From contig OY970823.1 in assembly GCA_963853835.1 (NCBI GenBank), forward strand, positions 12,418,001-12,482,000: a stretch of 64,000 bases of DNA, in the 5' to 3' direction. This document shows positions 13,895 to 24,800 of the stretch, one piece after another. The stretch's first letter is position 1. Each line of letters starts with the position of its first letter. This DNA is from Calendula officinalis (Eukaryota; Streptophyta; Magnoliopsida; Asterales; Asteraceae). Under the pieces are notes generated by a model. It worked only from the letters and a program-made list of their open reading frames with translations, ran no database searches and was not told the DNA's origin. The position numbers and the translations under genes are program-made.

Positions 13895-16800
13895 ATGAAT
13901 TTTGATGATCCAGATTTCCTTCATAATCTTCGTGAGGCCCTAAGAGGCATGGAAGATGGAGGACGTTACCAGCCAAGACGTGGACAGCCACGAGTTGTCG
14001 ACGAATGCAAGGTTAATGAACTTCCTGAATTCGTTGGTGGAACTGATCCAGAACGTTATTTGGATTGGGAGAGGAAGATTGAAAGAATGTTCGAGTTCAA
14101 AGAATTAAATGATGAGAAGTGTTGCAAATATGCAATTCTGAAGTTAAGTGGAGGTGCTTCATTGTGGTTTGAAGGGCTTAAAACCAAGAGAACCCGTGAA
14201 GGCAAGGAGAAGATTTCTTCTTGGGAATCTTTAAAAAGAAAACTACGAAAGAGGTATGTGCCAACTAATCATAAAATCGCCACTTATAGGAAGATTGCTG
14301 ATTTGAAGCAAGGGAAGATGGGTGTTGGAGAATATATTGATGAATTCGAGAAGTTAGCACTAATGGGTGATATTGAAGAAATAGAAGAACAAAAGATGGC
14401 TCGTTTTCTGCGGGGCCTGAATTACAATATTGCTCACACGGTGGAACTCTATCCATATACTGATTTTGGAACACTTTGTAATTTGTGTCTAAAATTGGAG
14501 ACTCAAGGGAAGACAAGATATGGAGCGAATTCAAGCTTGGAAGCTGCCAAAACCAAGCCATTTTCCAAAATTGAAACTACCACAAAAACAGCCCCTACCT
14601 CTAGTCCTATTGGTGCTAGTAGCTCCACACCAGCCCCAACAATAAGTGTTGCAAACAAGGAGACCAGTTTGTCCAAAGTTCGTTGTTTCAAATGTCAAGG
14701 ATTTGGGCATTACCAAAACACATGTCCAAATAGGAGAGTTGTGACATTAAGGGAGGCTGTTGAAATACGTGATGAATTATTGGAGGAAGAAGAGACAATG
14801 GGTGGTGCTTTCAACGTTCAACCAGAATCTGAAGAGGAAGAGGAAGAGAAGTATGAGGCACCGGCGTATGACACGACTTTGGTACTAAGAACTCTCCAAA
14901 CTCATGTTATACAATCTGATGTTGATCAAAGAGACCAATTGTTTCACACCAAATGTTTGGTTAGAGACAAATTGTGTAGTTTAATAATTGATGGTGGGAG
15001 TTGTACCAATGTGGCTTCTAGTGAGATGGTGACTAAGTTGGGTCTGGTTACTACAGCCCATCCTAGACCGTATGCACTTCATTGGTTGGATGATGGGAAC
15101 AAGGTGAAGGTGACAAAACAGGTTAGAGTTGGTTTAGCCATGGGATCTTATGAAGATGATGTTTTGTGTGATGTAATTCCCATGGAAGCTTGTCACATTT
15201 TGTTGGGACGTCCTTGGCAATTTGATAAGGATGTGATGCATAGAGGAAGGAGTAATGAATATGAGTTGAGGCACAATGGTAAAAAGATTGTGTTAAAGCC
15301 CATGTCTTCAACCGCCGTGAGATCAATGGGTAACAAACAGGTCAAGAAGCCAAATCTCACTATGTTGGCTAGTGAAAGGGAGGTGGAGAAAGTTCTTGAC
15401 CAAGGAGATGTGGTTTACATGCTTGTGGCAAAAGAAGATCCAAAGGTTGGGGAGATTGAGCAAGAAGAAGGTCCAATTGCTGATTTGCTCAAGGAGTACC
15501 AAGATGTGTTCCCAACTGAACTACCACCAGGTTTGCCTCCAATCCGTGGTATTGAACATCAAATTGACCTTATTCCAGGTGCATCTTTGCCTAATAAGGC
15601 CGCATATCGTTGCAATCCGGAAGAAACAAAGGAATTGCAAAAACAGATTGATGAACTCATGAAAATGGGCTACGTTCGTGAAAGTTTGAGTCCATGTGCT
15701 GTTCCTGTTTTGTTGGTACCAAAGAAGGATGGTTCTTGGAGGATGTGTGTGGATAGTAGAGCCGTGAATAATATAACCATCAAGTACAGGTTTCCCATTC
15801 CTAGACTTGATGATATGTTGGATGAATTGCATGGATCTGTTGTGTTCTCAAAAATTGATTTGAGGAGTGGTTACCATCAAATCAGAATGTGTGAAGGTGA
15901 TGAATGGAAAACAGCTTTCAAGACTAAGCATGGCTTGTATGAATGGACGGTGATGCCATTTGGTCTAACTAATGCACCTAGCACTTTCATGAGGTTGATG
16001 AATGAAGTGTTAAAATCGTTTTTGGGCAGATTTGTGGTTGTATACCTTGATGACATCTTGGTGTATAGCAGAAGCATGGAGGATCATTTGGTGCATTTGA
16101 AACAAGTGTTTGAGACCCTTAGAGCACAACAACTCTATGGGAAGCAAGAGAAGTGCTCATTTATGGTGGATAAGGTGGTATTTTTGGGCTATGTTGTGTC
16201 TAAAGATGGTGTGTCCGTTGATCAATCAAAGATAGAAGCAATCAAGTCGTGGCCTATACCTACCAACATTTCTGAAGTTAGATCATTCCATGGTCTTGCT
16301 TCATTCTATAGGATGTTCATACGTGATTTCAGTTCCATTACAAGTCCAATAACGAGCTGTTTGAAGAAAGGACGTTTTGTATGGGGGAATGATGCCCAAA
16401 AGGCATTTGAGAAGATTAAAGAGCTGTTGTGTAATGCTCCTGTTTTGGCTCTTCCAGATTTCTCTCAACCTTTTGAAGTTGAGTGTGATGCAAGTGGAGT
16501 TGGTATTGGTGCTGTTCTGATTCAAGCTAAACGTCCTATTGCTTATTTTTCTGAAAAGTTGGGTGGCGCAAGGCTGAATTATTGCACATATGATAAGGAG
16601 TTTTATGCTATTGTTCGTGCATTGGATCATTGGAGTCATTATTTGCGTGCAAATCATTTCATTGTGCATTCAGATCATGAATCCTTGAAATACATTAATG
16701 GGCAGCAGAAGTTGAGCACAAGACATGCCAAATGGGTGGAGTTTTTACAATCTTTTCACTTTTCATCAAAGTTTAAGGATGGTAAAAGCAATGTGGTGGC

Positions 16801-18226
16801 TGATGCACTTTCAAGGCGTTATACTTTGTTGGCAACTTTGGATGTTCGTTTGCTGGGATTTGAGACCTTGAAGAGTTATTATGAATCTGATGTGGATTTC
16901 GGAGATGTGTTTTTAAAATGTGCAGGTGGCCCCAATGGTGAGTTCATGGTGCAAGATGGCTTTCTCTTCAAAGGCAATCGCCTTTGCGTTCCAAAACATG
17001 CAATCCGGGAGTTACTAGTTCGTGAGGCTCATGGTGGAGGATTGGCTGGCCATTTTGGAATTGCAAAGACTTTGGAGGTGTTGAAGGAACATTTCTTTTG
17101 GCCTAAAATGTTGGGTGATGTGACCAACATTGTGAGCAAGTGTGTGACATGTCATATGGCTAAAAGTTCTTTCAAGCCTGGTTTGTATGCTCCTTTACCA
17201 GTTCCCGTTCGTCCATGGGAAGATGTGTCTATGGATTTCATAGTTGCTTTACCTCGTACTCAAAGGGGTAAGGATGCTATCATGGTGGTGGTGGACAGAT
17301 TCTCAAAGATGGCTCACTTTGTTGCATGCCACAAGACGGATGATGCTAGTAATGTTGCTGATTTGTACTACAAGGAGATTGTTCGTTTGCATGGCATTCC
17401 AAAAACAATTGTTTCTGATCGGGATTCCAAATTTTTGAGCTATTTTTGGAACACTTTGTGGAAGAAAGTTGGTACTAAGTTACTGTTTAGTACATCCCAT
17501 CATCCACAAACAGATGGGCAAACAGAAGTCACTAATAGAACCTTGGGTACATTGTTGAGGGGCTTGGTCAGCAAGACACAAAAGGATTGGGATGTTAAAC
17601 TTGCACATGCGGAATTTGCTTATAATCGTTCTCCTACTCATGCTACTGGTCATTCTCCATTTGAAGTTGTTTATGGGGTGAATCCTTACATGCCTTTAGA
17701 TTTGATTCCATTGCCAAAGGAGGAGTTGGTTCATAAAGATGCTGAAGCTAAGTTGAAGTCCATGATGAAGTTGCACAATCAAGTTCGTGACAGAATTGAA
17801 TCCGTTAATGCAGCTTACAAGCAAAAGTTCAACAAGAATAGGAAGCCAAGAGTGTTTAATGAAGGTGATTTGGTTTGGTTGCACATGAGGAAAGAACGTT
17901 TTCCTAGTAAGAGGAAGAACAAGTTGATGCCAAGAGCGGAAGGTCCTTACAAGATCATTGCACGTGTGAACGATAATGCATACAAGGTGGAGTTACCGGG
18001 AGATTATGGGGTTCATGCTACCTTTAACGTGGGAGACCTTTCACCCTACTTTGATGATGATGGCTTAGCAGAATTGAGGTCAATTCCTTTTCAAGTGGGA
18101 GGGAATGATATGAATATGGCAGATTTGGACTCTAAAAGTGATGATTTGGTTCTAGTCACGTGGAAAGAGGATGTGGCATGTCATTTGGCAAAGTTTGTTT
18201 GCATGGTGACTTGGAAGCTGAATTGA
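13895..18226 (+). CDS. Gag-Pol polyprotein of Ty3/gypsy chromovirus (CRM-like)
   Basis: One uninterrupted ORF of 1443 codons encodes the capsid and all replication enzymes. I chose the ATG at 13895; the frame is open a few codons upstream, but only through the PBS. Gag core is at ~45-205. The zinc knuckle CX2CX4HX4C is at 264-277, followed by an acidic stretch near 310-319. The aspartic protease has IDGGS with catalytic D366 and ILLGRP near 435. RT spans ~600-770, with YLDD at 717-720. RNase H acidic residues are D865, E902, D927 and D970. Integrase zinc ligands are H1046, H1053, C1083 and C1086, and its catalytic triad is D1114, D1175 and E1211 (D35E spacing). GPY is at 1350-1352. The last ~38 residues lie within the 3' LTR. 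No frameshift or stop separates gag from pol, and all key residues are present, so the element may be autonomous. Clade placement is from memory of family features. Confidence 0.95.
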   Translation: MNFDDPDFLHNLREALRGMEDGGRYQPRRGQPRVVDECKVNELPEFVGGTDPERYLDWERKIERMFEFKELNDEKCCKYAILKLSGGASLWFEGLKTKRTREGKEKISSWESLKRKLRKRYVPTNHKIATYRKIADLKQGKMGVGEYIDEFEKLALMGDIEEIEEQKMARFLRGLNYNIAHTVELYPYTDFGTLCNLCLKLETQGKTRYGANSSLEAAKTKPFSKIETTTKTAPTSSPIGASSSTPAPTISVANKETSLSKVRCFKCQGFGHYQNTCPNRRVVTLREAVEIRDELLEEEETMGGAFNVQPESEEEEEEKYEAPAYDTTLVLRTLQTHVIQSDVDQRDQLFHTKCLVRDKLCSLIIDGGSCTNVASSEMVTKLGLVTTAHPRPYALHWLDDGNKVKVTKQVRVGLAMGSYEDDVLCDVIPMEACHILLGRPWQFDKDVMHRGRSNEYELRHNGKKIVLKPMSSTAVRSMGNKQVKKPNLTMLASEREVEKVLDQGDVVYMLVAKEDPKVGEIEQEEGPIADLLKEYQDVFPTELPPGLPPIRGIEHQIDLIPGASLPNKAAYRCNPEETKELQKQIDELMKMGYVRESLSPCAVPVLLVPKKDGSWRMCVDSRAVNNITIKYRFPIPRLDDMLDELHGSVVFSKIDLRSGYHQIRMCEGDEWKTAFKTKHGLYEWTVMPFGLTNAPSTFMRLMNEVLKSFLGRFVVVYLDDILVYSRSMEDHLVHLKQVFETLRAQQLYGKQEKCSFMVDKVVFLGYVVSKDGVSVDQSKIEAIKSWPIPTNISEVRSFHGLASFYRMFIRDFSSITSPITSCLKKGRFVWGNDAQKAFEKIKELLCNAPVLALPDFSQPFEVECDASGVGIGAVLIQAKRPIAYFSEKLGGARLNYCTYDKEFYAIVRALDHWSHYLRANHFIVHSDHESLKYINGQQKLSTRHAKWVEFLQSFHFSSKFKDGKSNVVADALSRRYTLLATLDVRLLGFETLKSYYESDVDFGDVFLKCAGGPNGEFMVQDGFLFKGNRLCVPKHAIRELLVREAHGGGLAGHFGIAKTLEVLKEHFFWPKMLGDVTNIVSKCVTCHMAKSSFKPGLYAPLPVPVRPWEDVSMDFIVALPRTQRGKDAIMVVVDRFSKMAHFVACHKTDDASNVADLYYKEIVRLHGIPKTIVSDRDSKFLSYFWNTLWKKVGTKLLFSTSHHPQTDGQTEVTNRTLGTLLRGLVSKTQKDWDVKLAHAEFAYNRSPTHATGHSPFEVVYGVNPYMPLDLIPLPKEELVHKDAEAKLKSMMKLHNQVRDRIESVNAAYKQKFNKNRKPRVFNEGDLVWLHMRKERFPSKRKNKLMPRAEGPYKIIARVNDNAYKVELPGDYGVHATFNVGDLSPYFDDDGLAELRSIPFQVGGNDMNMADLDSKSDDLVLVTWKEDVACHLAKFVCMVTWKLN
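18097..18105 (+). other. Polypurine tract
   Basis: GGGAGGGAA, extended weakly upstream by AAGT, lies immediately before TGATATG, the likely first bases of the 3' LTR. It is the expected RNase H-resistant primer for plus-strand cDNA. It lies inside the gag-pol reading frame (around VGGN), so the coding region and this replication signal overlap. Confidence 0.8.
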
Positions 18227-18727
18227 AGATGCATGGAGCATTATTATTTCAAAAAAACGTTTTATTGCTTTGAATAAGCCATTTTATGGCATTTACTTTT
18301 CGTTTTATGGTGGTTTATTGCTAGTCTTTTGAGTTTTGTAACCTTCATTTCGTTTTTAGGCTATATATAGCCATTTCTTACTTGTAATCAGATCATTCAC
18401 GAATTTTAATCAAAGAAACCTTGTGTTCTTGAGTTGTTGCTGCACTCACAATCATCTTTTGAAGGATGCTTTCCTGATCTTGATAGAACTCAAGTTAATA
18501 GGTCTTAACTTGTTTTCATCGATATTCAATCTATAGGTCTAGATTGTCTATCAAACCTATCCCTTTATTTCATTGTTGCTTGTTCCAAATCTGTTATATT
18601 TCATCACTCACACGAAAATACTAAAAGGAATCCCAAAATTCTGTATTTGTTGTCCAAATTAGGACATTGAGTTTTAATCATTTATTTCCGCTGCAATAAG
18701 AAATACGAGTGCTCCATATTCGTATCA
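18106..18727 (+). repeat. 3' LTR, apparently full length (622 bp)
   Basis: It begins TGATATG directly after the polypurine tract and ends CGTATCA. From 18113 on it matches the 5' LTR base for base as far as I can read. The first 121 bp are coding: the gag-pol stop codon is at 18224-18226. The palindromic TATA element recurs at 18359-18372. If the LTR instead starts at the second TG (18111) it is 617 bp. The 3' boundary is certain because satellite sequence resumes at 18728. Confidence 0.9.
18359..18372 (+). promoter_or_regulatory. TATA palindrome, 3' LTR copy
   Basis: Second copy of GGCTATATATAGCC, at the same offset as in the 5' LTR. A promoter here would read outward into the satellite array, which could give read-through satellite transcripts; that is an inference only. 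Confidence 0.45.
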
Positions 18728-18864
18728 GATAACCCATACAAATGGCCTGTGAACCATTATAACTAATAGCTATGACCAATAACCTATAAGTATCCGTTTT
18801 TTAAATTGTAATTTGTGTCTAGAACCCATACGAATGCCCCGTGAATGATTTTGACCACTAGCTA
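18728..18864. repeat. Right copy of 137-bp duplicated flank
   Basis: Direct repeat of 13123-13259, starting GATAACCC straight after the 3' LTR and ending CCACTAGCTA. The next bases (TGATCAATAACC) belong to a different monomer of the 2.58-kb HOR, about 1.5 kb further along than expected. Joining 13259 to 18865 gives a perfectly phased monomer, so that join is the likely pre-insertion site. Confidence 0.85.
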
Positions 18865-21800
18865 TGATCAATAACCTATAAGTATCCATTTTAAACCTTA
18901 ATTGGTGTCCATTACCCTTACGAATGGCCCGTGAACTATTATAACCACTAGCTACGACCAATAACCTATAAGTATCCTTGTTACACCGTAACTAGCGTCC
19001 ATAGCCCATGCGAATGGCCCGTGAACCCTTATAACCACTAGCTATAACCAATAACCTATAAGTATCCATTTTTTAAACTGTGATTGGTGTTGATAACCCA
19101 TACAAATGGCCTGTGAACCATTATAACCAATAGCTATGACCAATAACCTATAAGTATCCATTTTTTAAACTGTAATTGGTGTCTAGAACCCTTACGAATG
19201 CCCCATGAACCATTTTGACCAATAGCTATGTCCAATTACTTATAAGTATCCATTTTAAACCTTAATTGGTGTCCATTACCTATACGAATGGCCCGTGAAC
19301 CATTATAAACATTAGCTACGACCAATAACCTATAAGTATCCTTGTTTATTCGTAATTAGCGTCCATAGCCCATACGAATGGCCCGTGAACCATTATAACC
19401 AATAACATATAAGTATCCATTTTTTAAACTGTAATTAGTGTTGATAACCCATACAAATGGCCCGTAAACCATTAAAATCACTAGCTATGACCAATAACCT
19501 ATAAGTATCCATTTTTTAAACTGTAATTGGTGTCTAAAATCCATACGAATGCCCCGTGAACTATTTTTATCACTAGCTATGACCAATATCCTATAAGTAT
19601 CCATTTTAAAACTTAATTGGTGTCCATTACCCATACGAATGGCCCGTGAACCATTATAACCACTAGCTACGATCAATAACCTACAAGTATCCTTGTTACA
19701 CTGTAATTAGCGTCCATAGCCTATACGAATGGCCCGTGAACCATAATAACCACTAGCTATAACCAATAACCTATAAGTATCCATTTTTTAAACTGCGATT
19801 GGTGTTGATAACCCATACAAATGGCCTGTGAACCATTATAACTAATAGCTATGACCAATAACCTATAAGTATCCGTTTTTTAAATTGTAATTTGTGTCTA
19901 GAACCCATACGAATGCCCCGTGAATGATTTTGACCACTATCTATGACCAATAACCTATAAGTGTCCATTTCAAACCTTAATTGGTGTCCATTACCAATAC
20001 AAATGGCCCGTGAACCATCATAACCACTAGCTATGACCAATAACCTATTAGTATCCTCGTTAAACCGTAGTTAGCGTCTGTAGCCCATACGAATGGCCCT
20101 TAAACCATTATAATCACTGGCTATAACCAATAACCTATAAGTATCTATTTTTTAAACTGTGATTGGTGTTGATAACCCATACAAATGGCCCGTGAACCAT
20201 TATAACCACTGGCTATGACCAATAACCGATAAGTATCCATTTTTTAAACTATAATTGGTGTCTAGAACCCATACGAATGCCCCGTGAACGATTTTGACCA
20301 CTAGCTATGACCAATTACTTATAAGTATCCATTTTAAACCTTAATTGGTGTCCATTACCCATACGAATGGCCCGTGAACCATTATAACCACTAGCTACGA
20401 CCAATAACCTATAAGTATCCTTGTTTATTCGTAATTAGCCTCCATAGCCCATACGAATGGCCCGTGAACCATTATAACCAATAACATATAAGTATCCATT
20501 TTTAAAACTGTAATTAGTGTTGATAACCCATACAAATGGCCCGTAAACCATTAAAATCACTAGCTATGACCAATAACTATAATTATCCATTTTTTAAAAT
20601 GTAATTTGTGTCTAGAACCCATACGAATACCCCGTGAATGATTTTGACCACTAGCTATGACCAATAACCTATAAGTATCCATTTTAAACCACAATTGGTG
20701 TCCATTACCAATACGAATGGCCCGTGAACCATCATAACCACTAGCTACGACCAATAACCTATAAGTATCCTTGTTATACCGTAATTAGCGTCCGAGCCCA
20801 TACGAATGGCTCTTAAACCATTATAATCACTGGCTATAACCAATAACCTATAAGTATCTATTTCTTAAACTGTGATTGGTGTTGATAACCCATATAAATG
20901 GCCCATGAACCATTATAACCACTAGCTATGACCAATAACCGATAAATATCCATTTTTTAAACTATAATTTGTGTCTAGAACCCATAAATATACCCCGTGA
21001 ACGATTTTGACCACTAGCTATGACCAATAACCTATAAGTATGCATTTTAAACCTTAATTGGTGTCCATTACCCCATACAAATGGCCCGTGAACCATTATA
21101 ACCACTAGCTATGACCAATAACTTATAAGTATCCATTTTAATACTTAATTGGTGTCCATTACCCATACGAATGGCGGTGTGAACCACTATAACCACTAGC
21201 TACGACTAATAACCTCTAAGTATCCTTGTTTATCCGTAATTAGCGTCCATAGCCCATACGAATGGCCCTTGAACTATTATAACCAATAACATATAAGTAT
21301 CCGTTTTTTAAACTGTAATTGGTATTAATAACCCATACAAATGGCCCGTAAACCATTAAAATCACTAGCTATGACCAATAATTTAAATTGTAATTGGTGT
21401 CTAGAATCCATACGAATGCCCCGTGAATGATTTTGACCACTAGCTATGATCAATAACCTATAAGTATCCATTTTAAACCTTAATTGGTGTCCATTACCCT
21501 TACGAATGGCCCGTGAACTATTATAACCACTAGCTACGACCAATAACCTATAAGTATCCTTGTTACACCGTAACTAGCGTCCATAGCCCATGCGAATGGC
21601 CCGTGAACCCTTATAACCACTAGCTATAACCAATAACCTATAAGTATCCATTTTTTAAACTGTGATTGGTGTTGATAACCCTTACAAATGGCCTGTGAAC
21701 CATTATAACCAATAGCTATGACCAATAACCTACAAGTATCCATTTTTTAAACTGTAATTGGTGTCTAGAACCCTTACGAATGCCCCATGAACGATTTTGA

Positions 21801-24800
21801 CCACTAGCTATGTCCAATTACTTATAAGTATCCATTTTAAACCTTAATTGGTGTCCATTACCCATACGAATGGCCCGTGAACCATTATAAACACTAGCTA
21901 CGACCAATAACCTATAAGTATCCTTGTTTATTCGTAATTAGCGTCCATAGCCCATACGAATGGCCCGTGAACCATTATAACCAATAACATATAAGTATCC
22001 ATTTTTTAAACTGTAATTAGTGTTGATAACCCATACAAATGGCCCGTAAACCATTAAAATCACTAGCTATGACCAATAACCTCTAAGTATCCATTTTTAA
22101 ACTGTAATTGGTGTCTAAAATCCATACGAATGCCCCGTGAACTATTTTTATCACTAGCTATGACCAATATCCTATAAGTATCCATTTTAAAACTTAATTG
22201 GTGTCCATTACCCATACGAATGGCCCGTGAACCATTATAACCACTAGCTACGATCAATAACCTACAAGTATCCTTGTTACACTGTAATTAGCGTCCATAG
22301 CCTATACGAATGGCCCGTGAACCATAATAACCACTAGCTATAACCAATAACCTATAAGTATCCATTTTTTAAACTGCGATTGGTGTTGATAACCCATACA
22401 AATGGCCTGTGAACCATTATAACTAATAGCTATGACCAATAACCTATAAGTATCCGTTTTTTAAATTGTAATTTGTGTCTAGAACCCATACGAATGCCCC
22501 GTGAATGATTTTGACCACTATCTATGACCAATAACCTATAAGTGTCCATTTCAAACCTTAATTGGTGTCCATTACCAATACAAATGGCCCGTGAACCATC
22601 ATAACCACTAGCTATGACCAATAACCTATTAGTATCCTCGTTAAACCGTAGTTAGCGTCCGTAGCCCATACGAATGGCCCTTAAACCATTATAATCACTG
22701 GCTATAACCAATAACCTATAAGTATCTATTTTTTAAACTGTGATTGGTGTTGATAACCCATACAAATGGCCCGTGAACCATTATAACCACTGGCTATGAC
22801 CAATAACCGATAAGTATCCATTTTTTAAACTATAATTGGTGTCTAGAACCCATACGAATGCCCCGTGAACAATTTTGACCACTAGCTATGACCAATTACT
22901 TATAAGTATCCATTTTAAACCTTAATTGGTGTCCATTACCCATACGAATGGCCCGTGAACCATTATAACCACTAGCTACGACCAATAACCTATAAGTATC
23001 CTTGTTTATTCGTAATTAGCCTCCATAGCCCATACGAATGGCCCGTGAACCATTATAACCAATAACATATAAGTATCCATTTTTAAAACTGTAATTAGTG
23101 TTGATAACCCATACAAATGGCCCGTAAACCATTAAAATCACTAGCTATGACCAATAACTATAATTATCCATTTTTTAAAATGTAATTTGTGTCTAGAACC
23201 CATACGAATACCCCGTGAATGATTTTGACCACTAGCTATGACCAATAACCTATAAGTATCCATTTTAAACCACAATTGGTGTCCATTACCAATACGAATG
23301 GCCCGTGAACCATCATAACCACTAGCTACGACCAATAACCTATAAGTATCCTTGTTATACCGTAATTAGCGTCCGAGCCCATACGAATGGCTCTTAAACC
23401 ATTATAATCACTGGCTATAACCAATAACCTATAAGTATCTATTTCTTAAACTGTGATTGGTGTTGATAACCCATATAAATGGCCCATGAACCATTATAAC
23501 CACTAGCTATGACCAATAACCGATAAATATCCATTTTTTAAACTATAATTTGTGTCTAGAACCCATAAATATACCCCGTGAACGATTTTGACCACTAGCT
23601 ATGACCAATAACCTATAAGTATGCATTTTAAACCTTAATTGGTGTCCATTACCCCATACAAATGGCCCGTGAACCATTATAACCACTAGCTATGACCAAT
23701 AACTTATAAGTATCCATTTTAATACTTAATTGGTGTCCATTACCCATACGAATGGCGGTGTGAACCACTATAACCACTAGCTACGACTAATAACCTCTAA
23801 GTATCCTTGTTTATCCGTAATTAGCGTCCATAGCCCATACGAATGGCCCTTGAACTATTATAACCAATAACATATAAGTATCCGTTTTTTAAACTGTAAT
23901 TGGTATTAATAACCCATACAAATGGCCCGTAAACCATTAAAATCACTAGCTATGACCAATAATTTAAATTGTAATTGGTGTCTAGAATCCATACGAATGC
24001 CCCGTGAATGATTTTGACCACTAGCTATGATCAATAACCTATAAGTATCCATTTTAAACCTTAATTGGTGTCCATTACCCTTACGAATGGCCCGTGAACT
24101 ATTATAACCACTAGCTACGACCAATAACCTATAAGTATCCTTGTTACACCGTAACTAGCGTCCATAGCCCATGCGAATGGCCCGTGAACCCTTATAACCA
24201 GTAGCTATAACCAATAACCTATAAGTATCCATTTTTTAAACTGTGATTGGTGTTGATAACCCATACAAATGGCCTGTGAACCATTATAACCAATAGCTAT
24301 GACCAATAACCTACAAGTATCCATTTTTTAAACTGTAATTGGTGTCTAGAACCCTTACGAATGCCCCATGAACGATTTTGACCACTAGCTATGTCCAATT
24401 ACTTATAAGTATCCATTTTAAACCTTAATTGGTGTCCATTACCCATACGAATGGCCCGTGAACCATTATAAACACTAGCTACGACCAATAACCTATAAGT
24501 ATCCTTGTTTATTCGTAATTAGCGTCCATAGCCCATACGAATGGCCCGTGAACCATTATAACCAATAACATATAAGTATCCATTTTTTAAACTGTAATTA
24601 GTGTTGATAACCCATACAAATGGCCCGTAAACCATTAAAATCACTAGCTATGACCAATAACCTCTAAGTATCCATTTTTAAACTGTAATTGGTGTCTAAA
24701 ATCCATACGAATGCCCCGTGAACTATTTTTATCACTAGCTATGACCAATATCCTATAAGTATCCATTTTAAAACTTAATTGGTGTCCATTACCCATACGA

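Larger units (their letters stand above)
13259..18727 (+). mobile_element. Complete young Ty3/gypsy chromovirus LTR retrotransposon, CRM-like
   Basis: The element has, in order: 5' LTR, initiator-Met tRNA primer-binding site, a single gag-pol ORF (Gag, zinc knuckle, protease, reverse transcriptase, RNase H, integrase), polypurine tract and 3' LTR. The pol order RT-RH-IN is that of Ty3/gypsy. Integrase has the HHCC, D-D35-E and GPY motifs of chromoviruses. I see no classical chromodomain after it; instead the ORF runs into the 3' LTR, as I recall for the centromere-targeting CRM lineage. The Galadriel lineage is the main alternative. The two LTRs look identical over the aligned 615 bp, so the insertion is recent. 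There is no 4-6-bp target duplication; a 137-bp satellite duplication flanks it instead. Confidence 0.93.

Noticed and set aside
14265..17884. Smaller frames on both strands inside gag-pol
   Set aside because: They overlap the intact polyprotein and have no recognisable domains, so they are shadows of its sequence composition.
13259..18727. A 5-bp target-site duplication for the LTR element
   Set aside because: The five bases before the 5' LTR (AGCTA or TAGCT) and after the 3' LTR (GATAA) differ, and shifting the LTR ends by a few bases does not produce a match.
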